Origin: Pseudoneurospora amorphoporcata
Lineage: Eukaryota > Ascomycota > Sordariomycetes > Sordariales > Sordariaceae
NCBI GenBank assembly: GCA_033297205.1
Contig: MU859133.1
Coordinates: 45,839-109,838, forward strand
Length of the DNA stretch: 64,000 nt
Direction of reading: 5' to 3'
Shown: piece by piece, positions 9,985-20,870 of the stretch
Layout: each line of letters begins with the position of its first letter
Numbering within the stretch: the stretch's first letter is position 1
Notes under the pieces: generated by a model
What the model was told of the DNA's origin: nothing
The model's database searches: none
The model's input: only the letters and a program-made list of their open reading frames with translations
Position numbers and translations under genes: made by a program

Positions 9985-11656
9985 CTACCCAACCGTCCCC
10001 TCGCGTGCATGCTTCTCTTTTAGCCTCTTCTCCTGCTTCATGAACTCACGGATACCAACCGGCACGTTCTTGTACAGGTCATCGTTCCAAGTCGTGTCCG
10101 TAGTCGAAGTCGAAGTCGAAGTCCAAGTCTTTGTAGCACCAGTGCCAGTCGCAGGACTCTGAGCAGACGTCGTCCCAAAGTCCCAATTACTAAAACTTCC
10201 GCCCCCATCATCATCCATACTAACCGATCCCCTCTTGTCAACTACAGAATGTGCCGTGCCCGCCAACTCTGTCCCCTTGACGGCCGTCTGCTGTTGCTGG
10301 CCGTCTGCTGTAGAGCTAGAAGTAGAAGTAGAGTTCTGCTGACTCCCCCCAGCCTTGACCGCAGCCGTAACCGCCACCGCGCCCTCCTCACCCAGCCCAG
10401 CCTCCTGCGCAGCAAGCCGCTGCTCGGCCTCCGCCGTCGCCGTCGCCCACGCCTCCATCTCGTCCCGGTACAGGTCCCACACGCAGTTGACGCACCCGCT
10501 CATGCAGCAGTTGTCGGGTTCTTCGGGCCGTGGAGGGACGAGCACGCCCGCCACGAGCTTGGATTGAGAACGGATGGAGGCGAGACGCTCGGCTCGTTGG
10601 GCCGCGCTGGCTAGGCTGGCAGAGAAGATGATTTTGGTAGCGCCGGCTTCGCCTTCTTTGGAGAGTTGGGAGGAGGAAGGGGCTGGAGCTGTGCCGCTGC
10701 CGTCGCTGCCGCTGAGATTGCCGCTTGGGTTGCTGCTTGGAGTTGGATCGGCTTGACTTTGGCGGGTTGTCCCCTGGGCCTAGAAAAAAGGAGGAGAAGC
10801 GAGTGGTTAGTATGTTTATGGGACAGAATTATGGGGAGTGGTTGGGAAGTGGCGCCATGGAAGAAGAAGGATGACGAAACAGTAATTTATATGCGAGCAT
10901 GGCGATCAGGAAGTTTGTTGTTGATATTGGGTCAGGATCAGGATCAGGACTTAGGATCTGAGATGTGGGAGTCACAGACTTGACCACTTGAGGTTCCTTT
11001 GACTCCTTTAGGTCCTTTTTCTTCGTCTTCAGCTCACGAGGTTTGCGCACAACCGCCGCGCGCTTGGCCGGGAGCGGCGCCGGGGTTGCGGGCATTGAGA
11101 TGATAGCCTCGCCCCCTTTCTCATCCGTCTTCTTGGCTGGTTCCAGTTCGAGTTCATCGGCCGGGGTGGCAGAAGTGGTTGCAGAGGCGGGCTTCTTCTC
11201 CTCTTCCTTCTGCTCTTGCTTCGCGGGCGGCTGCTGTTCCTCCTCCTTCTTCGGAGGCTCGGAGGGCGTATGCGTAGGGGCGGAACTCACATTGTCGTCC
11301 TGCTTCGGCTTCGACGGCTCCGGCTCCGCTTGCTGCTTCTTCTCCGGTTCCGGCCTAGCTTCCGGCTCGGCGGGCGCAAGCTTGGTCGGGTACTTTTGCG
11401 AGGTCACTGGCGGCAACTCGGGCTTCGTGCCCGGGTAATTTTTGCTACCATTGAGAACGGCCTCGTAATAGGCACCGATGGGATGCGCCTGGTTCTGGGA
11501 TCGGTCGACCGGAGTCGTAGGAGGCTCGCTCTTGCTGGAAGGAGGAGTACCGGTACCGCTTGCAAACATGCGCCGCGGCTGGAAGTGCTGCTGGTAAACG
11601 GCGGCGCGGGCCAAGGATCCTGCGGAGGACCGCGCAGCGATAACGGTCTGTCGCAT
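9985..11656 (-). CDS. Mitochondrial oxidoreductase-like domain protein (OXLD1/YPL107W type)
   Basis: A mitochondrial protein of unknown reaction carrying the short oxidoreductase-like domain found in animal OXLD1 and yeast YPL107W. Two exons, 11656-10976 and 10779-9985, about 491 residues. The intron has a perfect TACTAAC branch and a CTAG acceptor; the donor (GTGACT at 10975) is weak and was chosen because it keeps frame. The N-terminus (MRQTVIAARSSAGSLARAAV, then PRRMFASG) is a good mitochondrial presequence. A long Pro/Glu/Lys-rich disordered middle follows. The domain near residue 320 has PPRPEEPDNCCMSGCVNCVW, with four cysteines spaced CCxxxCxxC, then LYRDEMEAW. The C-terminus is low-complexity, with a conserved FMKQEKRLKEKH-like end. 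Confidence 0.78.
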
Positions 11657-12094
11657 GGTTGCGTCAAGACGGGGTTCAAGACACTGACGACGAGAGGCAG
11701 GCGATCGGGAAGCTGAATGCGACAGTATGCAAGGTGTAAGAGATATTAAGCGTAGGCGGTGTTTGCCTTTTTTAGGTAATGCTTCTAGAAGCACTTGAAT
11801 CATCAGACATATGCTGCAGGAAATGTGGATTATTTTGGACTAGAGCTAAATTGTTGCTAAAACGTATCGGCAAAGGGAGAATCACGGAATTATGAGGTCG
11901 GACAACGGGGAATCGAAAGATGGAATTTCAGGGTCCGCGACAAAGCCCAGGGTCAACGTTGCGCTTGTACCGAGTCAAGACCGGGAAGTCGGGATCCCAC
12001 GTCATTGCGCAGGAACAGACGGCAGGTGGCAGGGGTCAGAGTTCTATTTGTAGCTTATAAGTTACTATTTGCCAGGCTCTACCAACTCACAATT
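11657..12094. other. Intergenic: OXLD1-like promoter
   Basis: The 5' flank of the minus-strand mitochondrial protein gene and the left flank of the plus-strand tRNA-Cys. No supported coding content. Confidence 0.4.
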
Positions 12095-12166
12095 GGACCG
12101 GTAGCTCAGAGGTAGAGCGTTCGGCTGCAGTCCGAACGGTCACGCGTTCAATTCGCGTTCGGTCCT
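12095..12166 (+). tRNA. tRNA-Cys (GCA), copy 3
   Basis: A 72-nt cloverleaf identical to copy 2 but on the plus strand. The acceptor GGACCGG/TCGGTCC, anticodon loop CTGCAGT and T arm GTTCAATTC are intact. A TTCTTTTT tract follows within about 15 bp and can serve as the Pol III terminator. Confidence 0.94.
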
Positions 12167-12303
12167 CAATTCCTTTCTTTTTGTCCCCTTCGAACATCTT
12201 CGATATTCTCGCATCACCTTCCCTTTTCCACTCATCTCCAACCACACCCATCCCATCTCCATTCTCAAGCCCTCAATCGCCTAGGATAAACATTGATTAA
12301 GAT

Positions 12304-12348
12304 GGGCCAGTGGCTCAGGGGTAGAGCGCTCAAATCTCGCTCAGTCCT
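12304..12348 (+). pseudogene. Deleted tRNA-Cys pseudogene
   Basis: This 45-nt piece aligns to the tRNA-Cys 138 bp upstream. Its 5' half (GGGCCAGTGGCTCAGGGG) matches the acceptor and D arm, and its end (AAATCTCGCTCAGTCCT) matches the T-arm/acceptor end. The anticodon arm and part of the T arm (about 27 nt) are missing. Substitutions are mostly transitions. Box A survives and box B does not, so it should not be transcribed as a tRNA. Confidence 0.65.
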
Positions 12349-12361
12349 CCTCTTCTTTCTT

Positions 12362-12363
<2 letters not shown>

Positions 12364-12406
<43 letters not shown>
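12364..12406 (+). repeat. 43-nt T homopolymer
   Basis: An uninterrupted run of 43 Ts, preceded by TTCTTTCTTTC, starts 15 bp after the tRNA-Cys pseudogene. Exact length is likely to vary between isolates and between sequencing runs. Confidence 0.9.
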
Positions 12407-12408
<2 letters not shown>

Positions 12409-13879
12409 AGGACCCTATCTTAAACTGGTGACAAGTTCGACTTTGAACTGACTGTGACACTGCATCTGGACGCGCTGCCAGGTATCCAACATTTGAGACG
12501 AGCCGAGGGTTGAAGCCGAAAAGAAGCCCTTGCAGTTGCACTCTTGACCTACTGACAGATCACTACTTAATCATAACGATGACTTTACTCCAGCAGTTAC
12601 TTTTTTTTCCCCTGGGTACGTAAAGATCTAGCAGACTTAAAACTTAAGAGCTGTTGCGAAGGTTCTTGTATCAATCAAGTCAAACCGTTACAACTCTCAC
12701 TACTATTGGAGGGCAGCATCGACATAGACACCCATTCGGACATATACATAGACATTTACCTGGACATCCATTCTAACAAGCATATAGATCATCCCCCCCA
12801 TTCACAGGCGGCGACCTGTCATTACGAAGCACCTCTTTGGCTCCCACACATCACCCAGTTGGGCCCAACTACATTACCCCAACTGAATCAGATGATTCGG
12901 AATCCTTTGGCACCGACAACACCGAACAAATCTAATTTGGATCTGGGATCCTCCAGCATCAACCACACCGGCGGAGATGGATCTAATTCCGATTCCGTTT
13001 CCGATCCAGGGTCCTTCGGCACTAACAACGCCGACGGAAATGGCCTTCATGTCTTGCTATAGCCACCACGGTGATTTCAGGGTCGAGAACCTACGGTCCC
13101 GATACATCTGCCCCAATTTCTATAAGATTATAGGTCACGTCGTGATCCTCTGGGGCATTGTCAACGGCGCAGAGGAGAGAGGAGAGAAAAGGAGCTGGCG
13201 CAGGGACAGGATGTTCAGGTGGGATTCCAAGAATGATAACTTGGGGTTGATGCCCCGGTGTCCGACTTTGTTCAGATGTCGACCGCAAGAGGGAAGGAAT
13301 GTTGGAAGGCGTGCACGAGGCCTGTTTGAGAGAAATGATCAAATTTCCCTTCTTACAGATGTATTGGCAGGCACGGTGCGATGGATTCAGCCAAGTTGAT
13401 CATGTTTTGTGCACAGTGTATCGTATCGTACCGGACAAAACGCGCTTGTGTAATTTACCCTCGGAGAAATTGTTAGTGTGGAATTGACGTCGCCTTACAT
13501 CACTTGCATCAAACCCGTCTCCCAAACCTCTTCTTGCGACGAACAATTTGCTATCCCTTGAGACTAGATCAGAGAAGTCACAAACGATGCTTTTGAACTC
13601 TGAGAAGGCCTCCGGTTGAATGCCACGGCAGGGAAGGACCTTTACAACGGGATCCACCCAATCTTTCATCCGGCCCGTCAGCTACAGATACGTCAATCGA
13701 ACAAACAGAAAATTTCCAAAATTTCGCCGGGTCCGACTCGTGGTGTCTTCCTCTCAGCAGCATTTTAGCCAACGAAGTTCGTCAACTTGACAACCTCGCG
13801 CCCGCAACGTCATCCGGGGCCAACATATCAACAACCCCAACCCTGACTTCTGCAGGATCTGAATGGACTTGCCGATGAA
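12407..13879. other. Intergenic region
   Basis: No supported gene. A Thr/Asp/Ile-rich open frame near 12706-13062 is low-complexity and lacks a homologue I recognise. From about 13640 the sequence becomes a plausible promoter and leader for the gene at 13880. Confidence 0.4.
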
Positions 13880-15019
13880 ATGACCTCTGAGCAGGTCCCG
13901 CCCCCATTGGCGGCCGCTCGCATTCTCTCCCATGACCTCGTCACCGTGGTCTTCACCAGCTCGCCAACACCCTCGGCACCTTCAACCGAGCTTCTCTCAT
14001 CCATCATTGCCTCTTTCCAGAAGCATTGCGCTCCCCTGACCAAGTGCAGGGTCATCTTGGTCCTCGACACCTACGACCGCATTGCTTCCGACTCTCGTTT
14101 AAAGAAAGGGACTGTCACTGCCGAGGGGGCCAAAAAGTTCGCCCAGTACAAGGAGAACGCCAAGAAACTCATTCTCGACGAGTATTCGCGGAGCTATGGC
14201 GGGGCTGAGAATGCCTGCTACGACGACGGGCTCATTATCACCGAGGGTGAGGCCGAGTTCGGCTCAGTGGCCTATGCGCAACAGCACAACGCCGTGACTC
14301 TCACCATCACCAGAACCGAAGATAGGCGCATCACATTCATCGAGCCTCACGCGCGGGTTGGATTTGGTCTAGGCGTGCGCTCGGCCCTACGGCTTACCGA
14401 GACGCCCTACGTTTGGATCCAGCAGCACGACTGGGCGCTTGTTGCCGACATCCCCTTGGCACCGCTTCTCGAGATCATGCAGCAGTCCGAGTCTGCACCG
14501 GAGTCTCTTGATTCCTCTGATTCTGAAACGACAGATGGACAAGAGACTCGAACGACCTCAGACGTACCGGTCAAGTATGTTTGCTTCCCTTCGACTCGCA
14601 TGGTCTCCTACGCCAAGTCGGACCATGTCATGCTCTACCCGGCACTCCGAGCCTTGACGAATCTGTACAAGCAGAACTTTTCTGTGGGAAGCGGGAGTAC
14701 GAGTGTTAAAATCCCTCTTACGCCGCTCTTTTTCTGGCACGACAAGCCACACCTGGCCTCGACGGCACATTACCTCTCCCAAATATTTCCCAGCCGCGCT
14801 GCTATGTTGAGGGGCGCCTTCATTGAAGACACGGCTGGCCAACGAGCGAGGACGGAGATGAAGGACGGGCTGTGGAGGAAGTGGGCTTGCTGGCTGTACT
14901 ATCCTGAGGAGGGAACAAAGCTGTGTGTGCGACACCTTAAGGGGAGAACGTGGCGAGGGACGGATGGCGAGCTTGTGCAACGGATGCAATACATGCGACT
15001 CAACTCATACAACGCCTAG
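13880..15019 (+). CDS. Conserved hypothetical protein, glycosyltransferase-like
   Basis: Single-exon protein of 379 residues; I do not recognise a named family with confidence. The N-terminal part (LVTVVFTSSPTPS, then CRVILVLDTYD) reads like the first strands of a GT-A nucleotide-sugar fold. The central part has GFGLGVRSAL and WIQQHDWAL, where the aspartate sits where a metal-binding acidic residue could be. The C-terminal half has PLTPLFFWHDKPHLASTAHY and an aromatic stretch WACWLYYPEEG. No signal peptide or membrane segment is visible. A Ser/Asp/Thr-rich insertion near residues 200-225 is probably a loop. The ATG at 13880 directly precedes conserved-looking sequence. The fold is an inference. 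Confidence 0.6.
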   Translation: MTSEQVPPPLAAARILSHDLVTVVFTSSPTPSAPSTELLSSIIASFQKHCAPLTKCRVILVLDTYDRIASDSRLKKGTVTAEGAKKFAQYKENAKKLILDEYSRSYGGAENACYDDGLIITEGEAEFGSVAYAQQHNAVTLTITRTEDRRITFIEPHARVGFGLGVRSALRLTETPYVWIQQHDWALVADIPLAPLLEIMQQSESAPESLDSSDSETTDGQETRTTSDVPVKYVCFPSTRMVSYAKSDHVMLYPALRALTNLYKQNFSVGSGSTSVKIPLTPLFFWHDKPHLASTAHYLSQIFPSRAAMLRGAFIEDTAGQRARTEMKDGLWRKWACWLYYPEEGTKLCVRHLKGRTWRGTDGELVQRMQYMRLNSYNA

Positions 15020-15237
15020 CCCGATGCACGTATTTGGTCTCGACAAGGGCCAGAAGAAATCAGAGGACGGGAATGACTGTCGTCCGTTTATTCCTATCCT
15101 ACCAAGTCTTCATGCGTGCGGTTGCAATTGCTTCCCGTTAAAGCCCTCGGTGTTAGGAAAAGCAGATATTAATACCAGCATATCAAAATCCTCATATCTT
15201 AAACATGCCTTACCACATAGCAAAGCCCCCGTGATCT

Positions 15238-15955
15238 CTACAACACTCGCTTCGCGATCGGCTTCCAGTCCTTGATATCCTTATCAGTCGGGACCAACCA
15301 CACAACACCGCCATTCCAACCATTTCCCTCAACATTGCCTTCCGGCTCAGTCAGCTTGACACCGCCCTCCTCCACAACCTTGGTGATCTCCTTCAACCTG
15401 TCATCACTAATTGGCACATCCCCACTGCAGCCCTGCGCTTAGCACATCGCAGCCAACGAAGAGCGAGGAAGGAGAAGAAAAAAAACATGGGCTGAGAACT
15501 TACTACATCAAACTAACATGGGGCCCAAACTCCTTCCTCCACCACTCCAACCACTCTTGCGTCTTCTCACCATTCGCATCCTCCTCCCCATTCACTCCTC
15601 TCGCCCTCGCCAGCCCGGCAATCTTCTTGATCCCCTCATCCAGCTTAACCTTTGCATAGCACCTCCGGTAGTAGGTGTCCTGAGAGTTGATGCCCTCGAA
15701 CCGCACCTTAATCTCGTCAGCGGACGGCCATGGAATCGAATCGAGCCAGCGCTGGGGATCGTCGCCGTAGAGACCCGGGGAGATGCTGGAGCTGAGGGTC
15801 ATGTGGGGAGCAAAGTACTCAGGAGCCAGGCGTGCGTCGGCAGCGCCAGCCTCGGAGGGAAAGTCGGAGGGGAGGCGCTGGGAGATGAGGAAGGAGAGGA
15901 TGGGGTAGAGGGGGTGAGAGGAAGGAGGGGTTAGCCAGAGGGAGGAGCCGGGCAT
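15238..15955 (-). CDS. cpd1: 2',3'-cyclic-nucleotide 3'-phosphodiesterase (Cpd1-like, 2H family)
   Basis: Hydrolyses nucleoside 2',3'-cyclic phosphates (and ADP-ribose 1'',2''-cyclic phosphate in yeast, a product of tRNA splicing). Two exons, 15955-15504 and 15424-15238, 212 residues. The 79-nt intron has a GTAAGT donor and a CTGCAG acceptor that gives HVSLMYGDVP. The two H-x-T/S-x motifs that define 2H phosphoesterases are present: HMTLSS in exon 1 and HVSL at the exon junction. The N-terminus (MPGSSLWLTPP) is typical of the fungal family, and the size agrees. The splice acceptor splits one codon and decides the frame, because the alternative AG 10 nt earlier would create a stop. Confidence 0.85.
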
Positions 15956-17048
15956 TTTGGGAGAGCAATATAAAAGAATCCAAATCGAATAGTCGGTTGT
16001 TGTTGCTCTTGAGAGTTTCGGTGATGGGGTTGAATTCGCGATGCCTTTCAGTTTCTCGTGTTCCGATGGCCGGTTGGCGATGATTTGACTGATTATGTCT
16101 GGAGGAGGAGGAAACCCACTGTTTTGTGAACGATGACGCCTGGCCATCCAATGATCTTGAATGGCAAAAGTGGGGAAGTCTTGTGTTGCACCGCAAGCAA
16201 ACCCTAACCCGTGAGCTAAGGTATGTTGCGATCTTACCCCTGACATCCCTTTGCAAACATGGGTCATCGCTCCAGACACACGTGGAAACAAGGTAGGATG
16301 TGGCAGAGTCATCAGGGTTCATCGAGGAAACATTGGATTCATTCTCTTAACGGAAGAGAACGGGTGATACATCCTTTGAGCCTCCGTCATTCTTTGACAT
16401 GGGCCCGAGGCTGGCATGGACAATGAGGGTCTCCTGCGATTCTACGACGCAAGTACTAAAACCGGCCGGTCAAAGAGATGGGACATATGAGCTAACACGA
16501 TCTTTTATGGCAGGCTTCCAGAAACTATCGGAAACAAAGAAACTTTTACAAACCCGCATTCTTCATTTTTGTGAAAGGCGGCAACGACGAGCTAACAGCC
16601 CTACTGTTCAGTCGGCGGGATGGAACATTGGCTTTCTAGAAGCATTGATGTTACTCATAAAGGTGACTGTATCCCATCTCAATATCCACTGCGTGAGTTT
16701 GATCTGTTCAGGGTTTATCCAGCATACCTTGGTCATTGATCGCGTAAGTCATGTTGAACCTGATCCGGTCCGGAGATGAATCATCGGATTCACCCTTCCT
16801 GGATTGATTCATCAGATATGTTGGAGAAAATATTACGCCATACGCACAAGATACACATAATAATAATCCCCGCCCGATATGGAACCAAGACGGGGCACAG
16901 AAGAAGTTTTCCTCGCCTGAGGTTTGCACTCCGAACAAAGCGCTCACTCCTTCTGTCTGCTTTGAGATCAAATTCCAGATCAACTTACAGCCGTAGACTT
17001 CTAGCTAGTCCTTCTTTTTCACCAAGTACAGCACTCTTAATCCGAGAA
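15956..17048. other. Intergenic region between divergent genes
   Basis: About 1.1 kb between the Cpd1-like gene (minus) and the gene at 17049 (plus). Contains a short CCCTAACCC-like stretch near 16202. No supported gene. Confidence 0.4.
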
Positions 17049-17705
17049 ATGGCAGAATCTTCGCCAGAGGTATTACTTCCCAAAATCGCCGGCACCTGCC
17101 CCCAAGCCTCCGAGTGTTCCCTCCGGTGCTACGCCCTTCTTCCCGACATTCGGCTTTACTCTTCAGATTCCTCCCAGAACCCCCGCCTCCTTTTCAAACA
17201 GCACATCCGCACAACCTTCGACCATCTACACTCCCTCTTCCAGTCCTTTATCTCTTCTACTTCTTCTGCCTCTCCCAGCACAAACCCAGACCGGGATGCT
17301 GCTCATTATCTCCGTCTCAGTTCATATTTGAAAAAGTGGAACTCATCAACAGAAGATAGTAGTACCTCTTCCACCTCCTCTGATGATATCCCAATCCTTG
17401 TGCTGCAAACCCTCCAAACCCTCGTCGACCGCTCCCGGAACAGGAACCAACGATTGAATACACATTTAGCCGAACCGGCCGAAGATGACAAGCCCGTACC
17501 AATAACAATGTTTGACTTGAGGGTCAGGGTTCTCTTTAACACACTAATAACCGATTACGAGCTCTTCCTAATAGATCTGATCCCTTACTACAGAGAGGAC
17601 TGGGCGGAGGGGAGAGGTAGGTGTCTGATGGCGGAGTTTGTGGGGGAGATCACGAGGACGGAGAAGAAATTGGAGCGGTGGATGGGGAGTGTAGAGCTTG
17701 TTTGA
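17049..17705 (+). CDS. Hypothetical protein
   Basis: A single-exon gene of 218 residues beginning MAESSPEVLLPK. The sequence is predicted mostly helical. It has Ser/Thr-rich runs (about residues 80-120), Leu-rich helices such as ILVLQTLQTLVDRS, and an ordered C-terminal half with FDLRVRVLFNTLITDYELFL and an acidic ending. Cysteines cluster early (CPQASECSLRC). No family is recognised, and no signal peptide or membrane segment is seen. Upstream open frame continues but lacks coding quality, so the ATG at 17049 is preferred. That it is a gene is supported by frame length and composition only. Confidence 0.5.
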   Translation: MAESSPEVLLPKIAGTCPQASECSLRCYALLPDIRLYSSDSSQNPRLLFKQHIRTTFDHLHSLFQSFISSTSSASPSTNPDRDAAHYLRLSSYLKKWNSSTEDSSTSSTSSDDIPILVLQTLQTLVDRSRNRNQRLNTHLAEPAEDDKPVPITMFDLRVRVLFNTLITDYELFLIDLIPYYREDWAEGRGRCLMAEFVGEITRTEKKLERWMGSVELV

Positions 17706-18614
17706 AGGATTGTAGGTGGTGAGGATACTGACTCCTGCTCTGGGTAAAATTCAAGCCAGGGAGGATGGAGGCTACGGTATCATCACAAGTTCACGACAAA
17801 TGGCAGTGGTTCAACATTGCACTTTAATCAACGAATTCAAGAGATAGAACGCATTATAGAGAGAGAAATTGGATTTGAAGACGAATAACTCCACTACTAG
17901 TGACCCTCTCTCAACTCCAGCCCACGCGCTCCCTTTCCATTTTGTCTATGACGAGTCCAACCTCCATATCCTTTTCCGTTCCAATCCAGAACGACCTTGC
18001 CAACGCCAACCCTTTATCAGTTATCCCAAGTCTTGCGACCACCGCCGTCTTTGACAAAATCAAAAGTAGGTGCCTTAGGAAAAGTAAAGACATACGAAAC
18101 TGTTATCCAGATTCGAGTGCGAGAAAGATAGCAAAAGAAATGTTCATGCAACTTGTGGACGTACATGTATAGCTCCCATCCTCTAGTCCAGTCGCTTGCA
18201 GGATAGTACCAACCAGCCCTGTCCGGCAAGAAGATGTCTTCGTCCCGCTCTTCTTCTTTCTTCTTCTTCTCCCTGTTTCTCCTCCTCTTGTCGAACCCTC
18301 CTGATGCGGCAGAAAGAAATTGTCCCTTCCATAAACGCCACAGGCCATGCTGCCATAGCCCGTTTGAGGACCATGTTTAACAAAACCCAAGACCCTGGTA
18401 AAGCAACGTCTTTTCTTCTACTTCCCCAAAGTAGCAGCGGAATACAGTTTTTGGTTCTCCGTGTCAGGCCGTGTTGGACGGCTGAACACAGTGATTCTGG
18501 CGTTACGTAAGGTAGGCGAACGTTCGCCTTTGGCTTTTTGGGGTGAGGTTAGTAAAATGCAAGACTGCTCGGTCGTCCCTGCCTCCTGCTTAGCGAAATG
18601 TTTTGCTGCTGCTG
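17706..18614. other. Intergenic region
   Basis: No supported gene. Short frames on both strands look like shadows. Some CTTCTTCTTC simple sequence lies near 18245-18290. Confidence 0.35.
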
Positions 18615-19345
18615 CTACCGCTGCTGATAGGGGGGACTGGCCATAGCCCATATGTAACGGGTTATTGGGCGGTGCCAGTCCCCACGGCCCTCCTCACGGC
18701 GGCGTGGAGGCGGGCCATAGTTTAAGCCATTTTGATGGCTTTGATGTTGAGTTCGGGAGCTGCACGAAGGAGCTGCCTGGAAAAGGCGAGAACCATATGG
18801 GAACATATCGATGAAGGATAACCAGTCGAACTCGTCGGGGCCTATATTATACGTCTTGGGCTTGGCCCGGATGCTCATTCGGAAGTCCAGCTCCAGGGTG
18901 GGAGTGGACAGAGCGAGCGAAGCGGCGACATCGTCATCGTCGAAGTGACGGAGAAGGTTGTTTGTTGGCCGGGATCCTGTCCTTCATGGTGGCTTGGTAG
19001 CCAGGGTCCGGTTGAGTTTGGACGTTCCAACCTGATACACCTTTGTGTTCGGCATGTGCAAGAACACGGGTAACAGGCTACCCTTCGGGCTTGGAGCCAA
19101 GGGTTGCTTCAGGTTGCGGCCGGCGAGGTATTGCTCGAAAGCTCGAAAGCCACGCCCACGGCATGGCCATAGGGCATCTTGGCCTAGTCGGGGTACTGGA
19201 GCAAATGCTCGCGCTGGCGGGACGTGTTCTTCGCACGCACTTGGTTGCAGTAGATGCACTTGGCGGACAAACATTTGCCGCCCTCCTTGGTCTGGAACTC
19301 GACAAAGGCGACATGGACTTCACGCTGCGATATTTTTCGTGTATG
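18615..19345 (-). pseudogene. Degenerate BED-finger-like gene relic
   Basis: Minus-strand reading near 19180-19345 gives a zinc-finger-like segment: HVAFVEFQTKEGGKCLSAKC, then IYCNQVRAKNTSRQREHLLQ. It has the CxxC...H pattern of BED/C2H2 fingers, and stops follow. Frame-shifted downstream pieces still look protein-like: FEQYLAGRNLKQPLAPSPKG, VFLHMPNTKVYQVGTSKLNR, HFDDDDVAASLALSTPTLEL and SIRAKPKTYNIGPDEFDWLS. These are interrupted by stops and frameshifts. The pattern suggests an old gene decayed by mutation. It may be a host gene copy or a transposon-derived finger; I cannot assign function. Confidence 0.45.
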
Positions 19346-19690
19346 TTGTTATAGGCCACGATCTCCGAGGAGGCCTTAGACGGCACCAACCGGGTACGGT
19401 GAAGGGTATTGTTAAACAGACGCCGAGGGTTGAAAGAGATGAGGCAGAGCAATCTGCTAAGGTATCTACCTACCCTGCCCCTTGTAAGGGGTCTGAGAAT
19501 GCGACTGTCTTGAAGAGCTTGCGCTCGCTCTTTGATGTTGTCCGATCCGTACTCCCATTCCAGGACAAGTAATTGCAGGAAGACATTCTTCCAGAGGCCG
19601 GCGTGGGTTTTCTTGTTGCTGGTCAATCTTTTGGGCAAAGAATTAGCATTCGAGAGAGAGACTGGTGAGTGCTGAACGAATTGAACTTAC

Positions 19691-20700
19691 CCAGACAATA
19701 ACACGTTCGAGGTCAATACGATCAAGCTCTTCAAGGGGCTTTACCCAACTTGCCAAAAAGCCCAGCTCGTGGCTCATAGTTCGTGTATCGGGCTGACTTC
19801 GTTGGTGGAAAACTCCTCAACTGCTTCATACTGTTCTGTAATCTTTTCCTTGTCGGTACTCGGCTGCAGTAGTGTTGTGCGTAGCAAGCGGTGTCCTTGA
19901 GGGGTTAGGGTATTGTTCAGAATACCAAACAGCGTCGACATCTTTACAGTAGCTGTCTTTGTCAATTAAGGATTGGACAAATTCGTTCTTGATACCTGTC
20001 AAAATGATCTCACCCTTCCACATAGCTCGTCGTGTGCTCTGCAGCAGCTCCACGCGTTGCCCTTGAACAAGACTTCCTCAGAAGCCACCCAAGATTCGTC
20101 CCAGTGTCTAGGCTTGTGGACCAGATGCGGTTTGTTGTCGGACGACTCGCTTCCTGAGCCTCGAATAATGTTGCTTGAAGTATCACCTTGTTTGGAGTTC
20201 GCGCTGCCATGAGAATGAAGTGTGTACTTACCGACTTCAAGGTTGCTGGAAAACTTGAGCGTGGCACTGCCGATGGAAGGCTGGTGCAACTCCTTCAGCT
20301 CGTCGATGGTATAGCGACGAGAAGACAGCGGTAGGGAGATCCGTAGCCATTGTGTTGTGTGGCTGAATGCTCCTGATTGATAGGGAGTTGCTGGCAAAAT
20401 GGATGTTCAGCTTGTTCTGTACCCCAACGATCTATTTCCGGGTTTGACGTGCTGGCCTGCCGGCCGGCTCTGATCATGTTCTCATTTGGGACAACATCAG
20501 CGAGTGCATTTTGGTACTTTTGCGATGTTCTTGGAGTGACGGTCTGAGCTGATGTTCACCATGGGTGGCGGGAGAGCTCGAAGTGAAATCGTGCTTCCAT
20601 ACAGGTAATACATATTGATGGTCCGGTGGTCTCCGTTACCTCATCGTAGGAGAGCGGTGCTTCAGGTTACAGAACCATTGCTGCTACATTCGTAGCAGAC
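19691..20700 (-). pseudogene. MutS-homologue (MSH4-like) relic
   Basis: At 19774-19965 the minus strand codes a MutS core/lever segment: TLFGILNNTLTPQGHRLLRT followed by TLLQPSTDKEKITEQYEAVE. This matches the MutS domain III signature, closest to meiotic MSH4. After a frameshift, FLASWVKPLEELDRIDLERV follows and ends at a GTAAGT donor (19690). Upstream at about 20640 lies PSICITCMEAR, resembling the MSH4 N-terminal connector, but frames and stops break up everything between. No Walker A (GPNMSGKS) motif is visible in the window. It is therefore a partial, broken copy, or a badly diverged gene with many introns. Confidence 0.45.
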
Positions 20701-20870
20701 GGTACTTGTGGCGGTGTTGTAGTAGGTAGTAACTTTTGGAGGCGAGGCCGAGGGCTGGTACGACTGGTCGGAGTCACTCAAGACGGGCGTAGCAAGGTGA
20801 CCTCATGCTCATGACACGGCCCTTGGGAGCGCGATCGTACAACGAGTCGGATGACAGGTAGGATGTATTC

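Noticed and set aside
12706..13062. Thr/Asp-rich plus-strand frame
   Set aside because: Low-complexity, no neighbours or homologue; probably chance.
16200..16212. CCCTAACCC-like telomeric motif
   Set aside because: A single short occurrence (another near 2226) is not a telomere tract.
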